30,834 bases of DNA, taken from positions 1 to 30,834 of the forward strand of contig CAYZGR010000038.1 in the NCBI GenBank assembly GCA_964478125.1, given 5' to 3'. Position 1 is the first letter of the stretch, and every line of letters begins with the position of its first letter. This document shows, piece after piece, positions 8,108 to 17,418 of this stretch. Source of the DNA: FW021-bin31 sp964478125 (GTDB lineage Bacteria > Bacteroidota > Bacteroidia > Chitinophagales > Chitinophagaceae). The position numbers and the translations under genes are program-made. The notes beneath the pieces are model-generated. The model was not told the origin of the DNA. It ran no database searches and was given only the letters and a program-made list of their open reading frames with translations.

Positions 8108-9112
8108 TCAGTGTTGCTGTGTTCTTTTCTTTAAATCGGCAATTTGTATGGCCCATCTTTTGTATTTGAAGGCGCTGCGATAGATACTCCTTATCCTCGC
8201 TTTATGAAAACGGATATGAAAATCTTCAAGAAAAACTATTTTCTTGTTGTTCTTATATCTTGCTCTGTTGAGAAATGAATGATAAAGCTTTAAGGTATGA
8301 AAAATAAACGTCTTTAACTGACGGGCATAAAAATCTATCCGGAACGTATCATGCGTTAAATAATACCGATAAATTTCCAATACATCAATAGCGGGAGCGC
8401 TTTCTCTGATAAATTTCCAACAATATGCTTTGTTTACGCGGTCTGTAGTAATAAAATGCCGGAAGGTAAGTTTATTTTCATACCAGATGATGTATCCCGC
8501 TAATCTTATGGCATAGCACAGTTCGTGATCTCCTCCGGAGGTCAGCTGCTCTTCCTTCCGGTCGGTGAGCATGAACCGCATATCGGCATTTTCAATTTTT
8601 TCCAGAGCTTCCCGGCGTACAATCATGCCGGCGCCATGAACGTAAGGAGCGATACCGCTTGCTTCCGCCTGGGGGCCGCTTCCATAGATATAAAAGTCAT
8701 CAGACCAATAATCAGGAAGACTTTCATAATCGGGGATCCCTAAACCGCCTAATACGCCGACCAAAGGATTTTTATCCAGTATAGGCGCGGCTGTCAATAC
8801 ATAGTCGGAAGACAGTCTGTTGTCATCATCACAAAATAAGATATATTCATAACGGGCGGCGTGAATCCCTTTTCGTCGGGCATGGGATAAACCGGGTTTG
8901 TCTTCATTAATTATTCTTAAACGATGTGGCGCATGTAACCGGTCCCAGGTTGCCGATACCAATGAACACGTATGATCCTGACAGCCGTTGTTTACTATGA
9001 TAACCTCTATTTCATGTTTATGTGGAATATGCAAAGCCGCTATAGCATGCAATGTTTTTTCGATAACTTTTGCGCTATTATAACAACAGACTATGATAGA
9101 AAATCCCTTCAA
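8108..9112 (-). CDS. Family 2 glycosyltransferase
   Basis: A 334-residue GT-A enzyme with no membrane helix, expected at the cytoplasmic face adding one sugar from a nucleotide sugar to a lipid-linked glycan. Motifs: FSIIVCCYNSAKVIEKTL at the N-terminus, VIIVNNGCQD for nucleotide binding, and the metal-binding FCDDDNRL (D95-D97). GGDHELCYAIRLAGYIIWY carries the ED-like acid and the following helix. The motif GLSHARRKGI matches the GxxxARNxG loop of the family. It is the last glycosyltransferase of the locus, separated by 175 bp from the one upstream, the longest spacer within the cluster. Donor sugar and linkage cannot be deduced. Confidence 0.88.
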   Translation of the reverse strand: MKGFSIIVCCYNSAKVIEKTLHAIAALHIPHKHEIEVIIVNNGCQDHTCSLVSATWDRLHAPHRLRIINEDKPGLSHARRKGIHAARYEYILFCDDDNRLSSDYVLTAAPILDKNPLVGVLGGLGIPDYESLPDYWSDDFYIYGSGPQAEASGIAPYVHGAGMIVRREALEKIENADMRFMLTDRKEEQLTSGGDHELCYAIRLAGYIIWYENKLTFRHFITTDRVNKAYCWKFIRESAPAIDVLEIYRYYLTHDTFRIDFYARQLKTFIFHTLKLYHSFLNRARYKNNKKIVFLEDFHIRFHKARIRSIYRSAFKYKRWAIQIADLKKRTQQH

Positions 9113-9147
9113 TGTAATTATTTAAAATGTTTTATCTAATATCCATA

Positions 9148-9324
9148 TCACTTGATTAACACATTTGGTAGCGCTTCTGCTATATTTCGCATTCTTGTTC
9201 CGGGTTGTTGCATATATTCCAAATAATCGGTGTGTATGCAATATGTTCTGAACGGAACGTTATGATATCTAATATAGTCATAAAACCTTAATGTTTGATC
9301 TTTAATACCATTTTGATATATAAC
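9148..9324 (-). pseudogene. Cryptic 58-codon coding-like frame between two glycosyltransferases
   Basis: In a frame different from both neighbours, 9324-9148 reads as 58 codons of protein-like sequence, including FYDYIRYHNVPFRTYCIH and EYMQQPGTRMRNIAEALP, then TGA. It begins inside the last 37 bp of the upstream glycosyltransferase gene and has no start codon until the internal methionine of EYMQQ. The composition (aromatic, charged, Pro-Gly turn) looks like the C-terminal end of a real protein. It may be a remnant of a lost gene or an extension reached by frameshift from the upstream gene. I do not recognise the family. Confidence 0.35.
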
Positions 9325-10286
9325 TTAATGGCCTGTAAAATGACATTTCTTGAAAGGTAAAGACTTGCGGCCTGGCGGATCTGGGATCGCGTACCTGTCG
9401 CATGCTGTGTCCTTCCCCAGATTTTTCGCGCGGTATTAATGGCGTAATCGGAAAAGAATTTTCTTGCTTCCTTATGAATGGGCTTCCATTTTTCCGGTGG
9501 AAAATATCTTTCTGAGGCTTTCATTACCTTTTTAAGGTCTTCTATGTTTTTCCCGGTAAGCATATATCTTCCCGAAATAGAGGTATCATGCTTCCGATAA
9601 TCGGCAAGCGCTTCCGGGATATAGCCTACCTTGTAATGTGCGGCTATACGGATCCACATCTCCCAATCTTCCCCGTAATGAACGCCATAAAAACTGCCGA
9701 GCCTCTCATATACGCTTCGTCGTACGACTACAGAGGGGGTTTGAATACGTTGCCTGGAAGCGATTCGCTCCAACCAGTTACTTAGTATTCCTGCATCCTG
9801 CATTTCCAGTTCACTCATATAAGCGGTACTGTTATATTGATCCAAAGAATAAAAGCGACAAAAGGCCATTCCCATATCGGGATATTCCAAAAATAACTTT
9901 TCCATCTTTTCATAAAAGCCCGGTCGGACTTTATCATCGCCGTGCAGTAGATGTATAAGTCGTCCGCTGCTTCTATTGATACAGGTTTCAAAATTCCGTA
10001 GGCTGCCTACGTTCTCAGGTTGTCTAAAGAACCCGATCCGGTTTCCTGCCAGGCTTTTAACGATTTGCCCTACGTCCGCATCCGTACTGGCATCATCACA
10101 AACCACTATTTGCATCTGCGCGGGTTCCGGAGCCTGTATAAGAACACTATTCAACGCCTCGGGGAGATAACAACTGCAATTATAAGTGGGGATCATGACG
10201 GACCAAAGCGGCCTGTTAAGATCTGCTTGGCCATCAATAGGCCGGATAACCGGGGGATCTATGGGAATGCGAGGTAATGAGCTCAT
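9288..10286 (-). CDS. Family 2 glycosyltransferase
   Basis: A 332-residue GT-A glycosyltransferase. A 27-residue proline-containing lead (PPVIRPIDGQ) precedes the core, which opens with RPLWSVMIPTYNCSCYL, an arrangement common among GT2 enzymes of this subgroup. Nucleotide binding shows in VVCDDASTD. The metal-binding motif is LHGDDKV (G116-D118), a variant of DxD. GEDWEMWIRIA supplies the acceptor-side acid. The tail is basic (LYIKMVLKIKH). It starts 6 bp after the upstream glycosyltransferase, so the two are translated from one message. Downstream, the next gene is 175 bp away and a cryptic frame lies in between. Sugar specificity unknown. Confidence 0.88.
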   Translation of the reverse strand: MSSLPRIPIDPPVIRPIDGQADLNRPLWSVMIPTYNCSCYLPEALNSVLIQAPEPAQMQIVVCDDASTDADVGQIVKSLAGNRIGFFRQPENVGSLRNFETCINRSSGRLIHLLHGDDKVRPGFYEKMEKLFLEYPDMGMAFCRFYSLDQYNSTAYMSELEMQDAGILSNWLERIASRQRIQTPSVVVRRSVYERLGSFYGVHYGEDWEMWIRIAAHYKVGYIPEALADYRKHDTSISGRYMLTGKNIEDLKKVMKASERYFPPEKWKPIHKEARKFFSDYAINTARKIWGRTQHATGTRSQIRQAASLYLSRNVILQAIKLYIKMVLKIKH

Positions 10287-10292
10287 TAAAAA

Positions 10293-11321
10293 TTATTGTC
10301 GCCTTAAGCAGCTTTGGATCATGCGTTTTAAAATCTTTTTTACAGCCTTTCCGCTCTGATGATAATGTAAAAGGAAGCTTCCCATTTTTAAGAGGGGTAA
10401 TTGGTCAGCCAGGCCGTTAATGATATATTGTCTTTTAAAATGACTGATGTATTGTATAGCATCCCGGTCTCGATTGGGGTTTTCCACCGATAATATCTTT
10501 TTAGAGATCTTATCCAGATAGGAAATACATTCATACATGGTTTCCAGATTATTCTCGTTGAGCAACGGTTTAAAATTGTAAATATAAGCAGCTATCCATG
10601 AATCCGGAAGTTTTACTCCCTTTCCCATATAATATTCGATATTCCTTTGCCATATCCTTCGGGTATATTTTTCGTATGCTGTTTTTTTTGTTACGGTGTT
10701 CAGGTTCCGGTCATGTACCCGGTACCATAGCAAATGTTCTTCCAGGGTATGGATACGGTATTTCCTGCTCAATCGCCAAAAAAGATCATAATCCTCACCG
10801 TATGGCCATTTATAGCCTCCTACAGATTGGACGGCTTCTTTGCGATATAAGACGGCAGGATGGTAGATACAACACTCGAAGGTAAGGGTGTAATACACAA
10901 ATTTGCTGTGCTTGCCTTCTGCCCTTATAAATTTTTTATCTTTATCCATCACTTTTACCCAGCAATCTACCATAGCGCAATCCGGATGCGCCTGCATATA
11001 AGCCACTTGTTTTTCTATGCGCCAGGGGTGGCTGATATCATCGGCATCCATGCGGGCGATCAGCTCATGAGATGACAATTCAATGCCTTCATTTAGCGTA
11101 TATTGTAATCCTTTGTTGCCTTTATGGCTGATTAACCTGATCCGTTCGTCGTTATAGGATTCTATAATTGCAGATGTATTATCTGAAGAACCATCGTCAA
11201 TGATCAGCAGTTCAAAGTAAGGATATGACTGCGTTAGAATACTGTTCACCGCCTCTCCTGCGAATTCCGCTGCATTATAGACCGGCATTAAAATGGTAAT
11301 ATGCTCTTTTGGGTTTTTCAA
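10293..11321 (-). CDS. Family 2 glycosyltransferase
   Basis: A 342-residue GT-A enzyme with ITILMPVYNAAEFAGEAV at the start, LLIIDDGSSDNTS for the nucleotide, GLQYTLNEGI in place of GxxxARNxG, and the metal motif MDADDIS (D92-D95). PYGEDYDLFWRLSR carries the ED acid. Gene spacing is 4 bp to the upstream glycosyltransferase and 6 bp to the downstream one, typical of coupled translation. It belongs to the WcaA-like subgroup that often adds hexoses in surface polysaccharides, but the substrate is not visible in the sequence. Confidence 0.9.
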   Translation of the reverse strand: MKNPKEHITILMPVYNAAEFAGEAVNSILTQSYPYFELLIIDDGSSDNTSAIIESYNDERIRLISHKGNKGLQYTLNEGIELSSHELIARMDADDISHPWRIEKQVAYMQAHPDCAMVDCWVKVMDKDKKFIRAEGKHSKFVYYTLTFECCIYHPAVLYRKEAVQSVGGYKWPYGEDYDLFWRLSRKYRIHTLEEHLLWYRVHDRNLNTVTKKTAYEKYTRRIWQRNIEYYMGKGVKLPDSWIAAYIYNFKPLLNENNLETMYECISYLDKISKKILSVENPNRDRDAIQYISHFKRQYIINGLADQLPLLKMGSFLLHYHQSGKAVKKILKRMIQSCLRRQ

Positions 11322-11325
11322 TGTC

Positions 11326-12222
11326 TCATGTTTTGAGTCTTAACAGATGTCTTTTAATACATTCTCCTGCTTTTTCCCAATAGGATTTTTCATAAGATTT
11401 AAGCGCTTCTTTAAGTTTCTTATATACTTCCTGATTATTAATGTCTTCTTTCTCCAGATAGTTTTGCAACCACTTCATGTAATAATAGCGTACTTCGTGA
11501 TAGTTGTTGTCCTGTCCGGATTTAGACATAATAGAATCTTCTCTTTGCCGGTAACGGTCCGTTACTTCGGAAGAGACATAGATGGTTTCATGTAAATAGA
11601 TCTTAATGAAAAATGCCTGATCTTCATATAAAGCATATTTGCCCCTGAACCGGTCTTCAAAAGCACCGTGGCGAATGGCGATATCTTTTCTGATCATGAC
11701 GCAACAAGGGCAGGGAGCCGCCCCTTTGCCAAGAGGATAGAGCGTGACGGCGGCTTGTGGAGGAGCGATAGGCCTATTTTGTGGAGCGCCGACAGATATG
11801 GCAACATCCTTTTTTTGGGGATCGGACCAGCTGTACCAGTATAAGGAAGCGCCGCAGATCATAACGACTTCAGGATGTTGTCGTGCAATGGTGATCTGAT
11901 GTTGTAATTTATCCGGCAGCCAACAATCATCCGCATCCAACAGGGCCAGCCAGTCCCCTTCCGCATTTTTTACGCCCAGATTTCGGGTGGCCGGTAAGCC
12001 TTTATTTATTTTGCCGGGATGATGGAGATAGCGTATCTTGTCCGGATAATTCCGTGCGTACCGTAGGGCGATTTCTGTGCTGCCATCCATTGATCCGTCA
12101 TCCAGCAACAACATTTCCCATTGATTATAAGTCTGCCGTAAAACACTCTCGATCGCCTCCTCCAAATAACGTTCTACATTATAAAACGGAATAATAACAG
12201 ATATAAGCGGTGTTGTATTCAT
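11326..12222 (-). CDS. Family 2 glycosyltransferase
   Basis: A 298-residue GT-A enzyme. SVIIPFYNVERYLEEAI opens the domain, LLLDDGSMDGS binds the nucleotide, GLPATRNLGV is the GxxxARNxG loop, and LLDADDCWLP (D96-D99) is the metal motif. ALYEDQAFFIKIYL contains the acceptor-side ED. The C-terminal 60 residues are charged and helical (SYEKSYWEKAGECIKRHL), possibly for membrane or partner association. It lies 15 bp after the deacetylase gene and 4 bp before the next glycosyltransferase. Confidence 0.9.
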   Translation of the reverse strand: MNTTPLISVIIPFYNVERYLEEAIESVLRQTYNQWEMLLLDDGSMDGSTEIALRYARNYPDKIRYLHHPGKINKGLPATRNLGVKNAEGDWLALLDADDCWLPDKLQHQITIARQHPEVVMICGASLYWYSWSDPQKKDVAISVGAPQNRPIAPPQAAVTLYPLGKGAAPCPCCVMIRKDIAIRHGAFEDRFRGKYALYEDQAFFIKIYLHETIYVSSEVTDRYRQREDSIMSKSGQDNNYHEVRYYYMKWLQNYLEKEDINNQEVYKKLKEALKSYEKSYWEKAGECIKRHLLRLKT

Positions 12223-12237
12223 AGGTTAACGGATAAA

Positions 12238-13242
12238 TCAATTTTTAAAAAGGGATGAAAGCATTTTGCCGAATGAGGGGCCGTCAATATCCTTCACCCA
12301 GACCCTGGGAAGTGCAAAAGGATCATATCTTTTACTTAGGTAGCCATATTCTGTTGTACAGGCCAGCTGGAAATTACTTTTCCGGGTTATGGCTTGCGTG
12401 TCGGAATTGTAATGGCCGTGTGGATAGGCCAGGGCGATGACCGGTATCCCGGTTAATTTTTCCAGTTCGGATTTAGAGTCTGCGATTTCTTTTTGTTGCA
12501 CTTCATAAGACTGTAGCCCCAATGCCGGATGATGTATGGTATGTGCCCCTATCTCAAAATTGAGGGCCGGTAATTGGCAGATCTGTGCTGTTGTCATTTT
12601 TTGCTCTCCGCCGATTGGTTGCTTCTTACATAAATACAATAATTGTCTCGCAATGGATTGTTGATCCCTTGGGGTACGCTCTTTGATCCAACTACAAAGT
12701 TCGAGATAAAAATGACATCGTGCACTAGGAGGGGAAGCATTGTTGGCTGACCAGCCTTTTTCCAACTGCGGCTGACGTGCAAATACGGGGGGAGGCAGAA
12801 CTTTATCGAATGACTGATTCCCACAGTTCAGATGTATTTGTTCAGGCAAATCTTCATGCTCCCAAAATAAATGATCTATGATCTCCCACCAGAAAAAAGC
12901 CGGATTACTCAGTATTTGCGTAGGGATAAAAAAGGTAGCTGAAAAATCTTTTCTATTTAATTCGGGTACTGCAGATTCATAGTTGTCCCGGTAGCCGTCA
13001 TCAAAAGTGATAAATATTTTTTTGCGTTTATTGGTTTTGGCGGTAAATATTTGTTGAAAATCAGATAAAGGTAAAACATCATACATTTCTTTTAATACCT
13101 CTAAGTGGGCTTTAAAGTGGGCCTCGCTTACGCAAGTCTCCCAAGGATCGACCGGCCTGTGCCGTATATGGTGATACATCAGGATAGCGCCAACCGGGGA
13201 CGGCCTTTTAATGCGGTTTGTTATTTTTTTTAATCCTAACAT
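12238..13242 (-). CDS. NodB-type polysaccharide deacetylase
   Basis: A 334-residue member of carbohydrate esterase family 4 (NodB homology domain), expected to remove N- or O-acetyl groups from sugars in the growing glycan. Visible motifs: FITFDDGYRDNY with the catalytic and metal aspartates (D81, D82), the metal-binding HTIHH (H234 and H238), and LAYPHGHY (273-278) for the third motif. The N-terminal GAILMYHHI is typical of the subgroup. An insertion of about 100 residues (112-215) separates motifs 1 and 2, as in several deacetylases from polysaccharide loci. There is no signal peptide, so it probably acts in the cytoplasm before export. It lies 5 bp from the three-domain transferase upstream and 15 bp from the next glycosyltransferase. 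Confidence 0.87.
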   Translation of the reverse strand: MLGLKKITNRIKRPSPVGAILMYHHIRHRPVDPWETCVSEAHFKAHLEVLKEMYDVLPLSDFQQIFTAKTNKRKKIFITFDDGYRDNYESAVPELNRKDFSATFFIPTQILSNPAFFWWEIIDHLFWEHEDLPEQIHLNCGNQSFDKVLPPPVFARQPQLEKGWSANNASPPSARCHFYLELCSWIKERTPRDQQSIARQLLYLCKKQPIGGEQKMTTAQICQLPALNFEIGAHTIHHPALGLQSYEVQQKEIADSKSELEKLTGIPVIALAYPHGHYNSDTQAITRKSNFQLACTTEYGYLSKRYDPFALPRVWVKDIDGPSFGKMLSSLFKN

Positions 13243-13247
13243 TTGCT

Positions 13248-16109
13248 TTAATTATCCTCCGGACTTGCTGTTTTTATAGCTCTGGCCGTTATAATGACCT
13301 GGTAATGCGGATCATTTTCCTCTTTTTCCGAACGGGTTAATTCCTGTTGTCCCATTCCGTAAAGAAATCCGGTTGCAGAGAGAACATTCCCGTGGGTTTG
13401 TACCAACAGCTCCTCAGGCTGAAAATATTCTGACAATAGCCGCTGAATGGCCCTTCCGGTGAACGACCAATACCAGCTGTCTCCCCATTCCCCATAATCA
13501 ATTTGCGTAATTCCCGGTACGGTTAGCAATAGGGAGCCTCCCGGCTTTAATATCCGGTAACAATGCCCGATCGCGGCTCGAAAATCATAGATCAGGTGAA
13601 GGGTCTGGGTAAGTACAATACAATCGAGATAGTGATCGGGGATATGGTGGGCCGTACTTAAGTCACCAATGATGGTTGCCTCCGGATTAGATTCGTTTAT
13701 ATGTAATATTTCGCTCTTGGTAACGCGTTCTTTACCATAGGTCATTGTATAGGCATTATCTCCCACTTCCATAACATGTCCCCGGATATATGCCGCATTT
13801 TCTTCTAAAAAAGATTCAATATAATAGCGATCCACCGGTCCGCCCCGGTCATAACCGAACATTTTGCTTAATGGGTTCGTACGGCGTAGATCCCCTAGAC
13901 GCAGGCTTCCCGGTTTGGGGGCAGAGAGGTTCTTTCTTTTAAGCATGGATGCAATTTTGTGTATGAAAAATTGAAATATTGGCCAGGGCATATGGGTTGC
14001 AACAAGACCGAAGTCTTGAGCATTGTATTTATAACCGGCGTTTAGATGGCGGTTCGTTATCCTGTTATAGATTTCAAGGGTGTAGTAAGCTGTCCAATTT
14101 TTTATCCCTTCCCTGTAATTCTTATTTACTTCCGGATTATGGAAATCTTTTTCCTTTTGCAGTACAATTTTGACTTGTTTTAACATGAACCGGATGTTCT
14201 TTGACATGTTATGGGCATGTATTCGGTAAGCAGCTAGTTTTTCATTGTGGCTGAATATGGGATATTGTTTTGTAATACGCAAATACAGGTCATAATCCTC
14301 ACAGGCCGGAAGGGTCTCGTCAAAAAGAAAACTATTGAAGATCTCCCGGCGGTACATTACCGCGGCATGCATTCCGATATAATTACCCCGAAGTAAGGCC
14401 GAATAATGATGTTTTTGAGGAGCTATATTTTCAGAACTTGTTATTAATTTCTTTTTTTCATCCACTTTATCGTGCCCCCCTGAAACAAAAGCGCAAAGGG
14501 GGTGCGCTTTAAAATGAAAGCAGTTTTTATCAATGGCATACGGATAAAGCAGGTCGTCCGCATCCAGGAAAACAAGATAATCGCCCTTGCTGTGGAATAT
14601 TCCGGTATTCCGGGCAGCGGCCAGTCCTCTATTGTGTTGATAGATATATTTTATTTCCGGAAACTCTGACACAACTTGTGCAGTGTGGTCCGTAGAACCG
14701 TCATCTACTACTATAATTTCTATCAAGCTGTAGGTTTGCTGCCGGACGCTTTCGATTGCTTCTTTGATATAGTGGGCATGGTTATACGAAGTGATGATGA
14801 CAGATACCCATTTTTCACCGCAGGGTACCGGTTCAAGTTGCTTTAAGGTGTTTCGGGGGGAGTACTTTCGATGTTGAAGAAAATAAAGAAGGCCTGCCAA
14901 ATTTCCCGCTATCTCCTGACGTAAAGTGGTATATTGTTCGGCACGGGGATGGCGCATCTTCTTAATCAAAGCATCTGCATAATATTTCGGAAGGGTTTTA
15001 AAAAGATAGCACAGATTTCCTTTATGCCGGTGCCGTTGGTACTGGATCAGCAGAGAGGAGGAACTTCCCCGCAGGTAGTAAAAAATTTGTCGCTTTAAGG
15101 CGTCCATTCTTTGACGATGCGTGTGATAGGCAATAGCACGTGGCGTATAATGTATCGTCCAGCCTGCCGCCATCAGGCGATACCACATTTCGGAATCACC
15201 GCTGCATCCGGACGCCCCTACATCTAATCGATTATCAAATCCCCCCATGACCTCAAGAGCGGAACGTCGGAAAGCCATGCTGGCTCCGGCTCCAATTGTC
15301 CAGGCCGGAACCCCGCCTTTTAAATGTCTCCGAAAAAAATCGGTATCATAATAAATATCCCGGTAACCCCTATTAAAAGACCAGTATTTTTCAAAAAGAA
15401 TCTGGGCGCGGGTTTTTAATTCTTCTGCAAATACGATCCCGGTAGCAGCTTTGATCCGGGGATGACTAAAGGCGGCTATCATTTGCCCGACCCAATCTTT
15501 ATGCAGCCTGACATCATCATCCGTATAAGCCACAATGGGATACCGGGCTTTCTGCCAGCCGGTATTCCTTGCCCGGTCCAATCCTTTCCGGGGTTCTACT
15601 ACATAAGTTGCAAAAGAACAGGCATCTACCAATTCTTTAGTTGATTGGTCATCAGGGGCATTATCTACTACTATGACTTCCTTAGGCGGTGTTGAAAGTT
15701 GGGAGATGGCATCCAGACAATGCTTTAAATAAGCGGCCCGGTTCCTGGTACAAATGATTAGGGATAAACCGGGATCGTTTGATAGGATTTTTGTTCTACT
15801 ATTAAATAGATCTTTCAACAGCCGCATGCAATCATCATAAGATCCTTGCCGCCAGTAATTTTTTAACGGGTCAAAATAATTTTTCTCGTATTGACTACAA
15901 TAATAATTAAGTATAGGCGCTATTGTTCCCCATACGCTTTCCGGTCCTATTTTTTTATGATCCGGATTCGCAACCCAACGATGGCCCAACGGAATTTGTT
16001 CCCACCAAAATACCCAATAGGCTTTTTTCTCTTCATTTGTTTTGAATCTTTGTTGAAGGAGTTCCTGCACATCAATATGCCGTATGGTATATAAACAGAC
16101 CTTTTTCAT
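13248..16109 (-). CDS. Three-domain GT2-GT2-SAM methyltransferase fusion
   Basis: A 953-residue protein with three catalytic domains. Residues 1-110 are of unknown fold. The first GT2 (about 113-340) has LSLIICTRNRAAYLKHCL, VVDNAPDD, TDDDV (196-200) and SGDSEMWYRLM. The second GT2 (about 434-640) has VSVIITSYNHAHYIKEAI, VVDDGSTD, GLAAARNTGI, DADD (516-519) and CEDYDLYLRI. The last part (about 745-945) is a class I methyltransferase with MEVGDN at the SAM glycine loop position (a divergent form of E-x-G-x-G), D816 in IIGDL and LKPGGSLLLTVP. It overlaps the wzt-like gene upstream by 4 bp (ATGA), implying coupled translation. The protein could add two sugars and methylate the end of the chain. 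Whether the methyltransferase targets sugar hydroxyls is inferred. Confidence 0.88.
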   Translation of the reverse strand: MKKVCLYTIRHIDVQELLQQRFKTNEEKKAYWVFWWEQIPLGHRWVANPDHKKIGPESVWGTIAPILNYYCSQYEKNYFDPLKNYWRQGSYDDCMRLLKDLFNSRTKILSNDPGLSLIICTRNRAAYLKHCLDAISQLSTPPKEVIVVDNAPDDQSTKELVDACSFATYVVEPRKGLDRARNTGWQKARYPIVAYTDDDVRLHKDWVGQMIAAFSHPRIKAATGIVFAEELKTRAQILFEKYWSFNRGYRDIYYDTDFFRRHLKGGVPAWTIGAGASMAFRRSALEVMGGFDNRLDVGASGCSGDSEMWYRLMAAGWTIHYTPRAIAYHTHRQRMDALKRQIFYYLRGSSSSLLIQYQRHRHKGNLCYLFKTLPKYYADALIKKMRHPRAEQYTTLRQEIAGNLAGLLYFLQHRKYSPRNTLKQLEPVPCGEKWVSVIITSYNHAHYIKEAIESVRQQTYSLIEIIVVDDGSTDHTAQVVSEFPEIKYIYQHNRGLAAARNTGIFHSKGDYLVFLDADDLLYPYAIDKNCFHFKAHPLCAFVSGGHDKVDEKKKLITSSENIAPQKHHYSALLRGNYIGMHAAVMYRREIFNSFLFDETLPACEDYDLYLRITKQYPIFSHNEKLAAYRIHAHNMSKNIRFMLKQVKIVLQKEKDFHNPEVNKNYREGIKNWTAYYTLEIYNRITNRHLNAGYKYNAQDFGLVATHMPWPIFQFFIHKIASMLKRKNLSAPKPGSLRLGDLRRTNPLSKMFGYDRGGPVDRYYIESFLEENAAYIRGHVMEVGDNAYTMTYGKERVTKSEILHINESNPEATIIGDLSTAHHIPDHYLDCIVLTQTLHLIYDFRAAIGHCYRILKPGGSLLLTVPGITQIDYGEWGDSWYWSFTGRAIQRLLSEYFQPEELLVQTHGNVLSATGFLYGMGQQELTRSEKEENDPHYQVIITARAIKTASPEDN

Positions 16110-17407
16110 GGGAAGCGCCGGATAGGATCAGAGGTTATCTGGTGAAATATTACTGGAAAATGTGGCCGCACGGCACCCATCCATTTTCCTTGCCATTTTA
16201 TGTCTTTCCGATAATCTGCTACATCAAAAGCGAGGCATTCCTGAAGATAAAAAATCTGTTCTTCCGTATCCTTCACAAAGATAATGGAGATGTAATAGCT
16301 CCCGTCATTTAAAAAATTACCGGGAATTGTACAGGAACATTCAAACACTCCTTCCGGAATAACGGAAGCGGCCGAACTGACATCAAAGATGCATGATCCC
16401 ATTGCAGTAAAAAGATGGATCCCGATACTCAGTTTTATTCCCGGGGCGCAATTGATAAATCTCAGGTGAATATGCAGCGGCGTGCGTATATCAATCCCGG
16501 ATTGGGGCGTCGCCAATTCTGGTTTAAGCATTACCTCTTTCACCCTGATCATTTCATTCCCGGGGGCGTCAGAATGAATATTCCATTTCCTGGAGAGGCT
16601 TCTTTTCCCCAGGGATTCGTAATACCGGTTGGTTATTTCTCGAGGAGTCCCTACGCCTTTGATTTGACCTTCTTTTAGCAATATTACGCGTTGACAAAGT
16701 TGCAATACCGAAGGAATATTATGAGTTACATAGATAATTGTACATCCTGTTTGGGTAGCGATTTCCTTCATCTTGCGTCGCGATTTTTCCTGAAATTCGG
16801 TATCCCCTACGGATAGCACTTCATCTAGAATGAGTATTTCCGGTTCCAAATGGGCGGCAACAGCAAAAGCCAGTCGTACGTACATTCCGGAAGAATATCG
16901 CTTGACGGGGGTATCAATAAATCTCGCTATGCCGGAAAAAGCGATGATCTGATCCAGTTTTCGTTTAATTTCCCCATTTGACATACCGAGGATATTTCCA
17001 TTGAGGAAAATATTCTCTCTACCGGTTAATTCCTCATGAAATCCTGTTCCTACTTCTAACATGCTGGCTACCCTGCCATAGCCTCGTATGGTACCCCGGG
17101 TTGGTTTGGAAATACGTGATAACAATTTTAAGAGAGTAGATTTTCCAGCGCCGTTTTTACCGATAATTCCCAAAACTTCTCCGGGGTTAACCTCGAAATT
17201 AATATTTTTTAAGGCCCAGAAGTAACGATCCGGAGCCGTTCCGGACAAAAGGTTATCTCCTGCGACCCCGGCAGTCGCGGTGTTTTTATCTTTGCGCAGA
17301 TGCCTTTTCCACAACTGGTGTACCTCTTCTTTTAGACTACCGGCATTGGTATTCCCCAGCCGATATTTTTTCCATACATTTTCTACTGTTATGATCGGAT
17401 TACCCAT
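16106..17407 (-). CDS. wzt: Wzt-like polysaccharide ABC transporter ATPase with C-terminal extension
   Basis: A 433-residue ATP-binding subunit of a surface-polysaccharide or teichoic-acid-type exporter. Walker A is GKNGAGKST (83-91), the Q-loop region is VGTGFHEELTGREN, the signature is YSSGM (171-175), Walker B is ILILDE (191-196) and the switch histidine is in VTHN. The nucleotide-binding domain ends near 265. The remaining 165 residues resemble the Wzt C-terminal beta-sandwich (IHLRFINCAPGIKLSIGIHLF, FLNDGSYYISIIF) that in O9a-type systems binds the modified end of the finished chain. An insertion after residue 20 (GSLKEEVHQLWKRHL) is usual for this family. It follows the permease by 11 bp and overlaps the three-domain transferase by 4 bp. 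Confidence 0.92.
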   Translation of the reverse strand: MGNPIITVENVWKKYRLGNTNAGSLKEEVHQLWKRHLRKDKNTATAGVAGDNLLSGTAPDRYFWALKNINFEVNPGEVLGIIGKNGAGKSTLLKLLSRISKPTRGTIRGYGRVASMLEVGTGFHEELTGRENIFLNGNILGMSNGEIKRKLDQIIAFSGIARFIDTPVKRYSSGMYVRLAFAVAAHLEPEILILDEVLSVGDTEFQEKSRRKMKEIATQTGCTIIYVTHNIPSVLQLCQRVILLKEGQIKGVGTPREITNRYYESLGKRSLSRKWNIHSDAPGNEMIRVKEVMLKPELATPQSGIDIRTPLHIHLRFINCAPGIKLSIGIHLFTAMGSCIFDVSSAASVIPEGVFECSCTIPGNFLNDGSYYISIIFVKDTEEQIFYLQECLAFDVADYRKDIKWQGKWMGAVRPHFPVIFHQITSDPIRRFP

Positions 17408-17418
17408 AATTATTTCTT

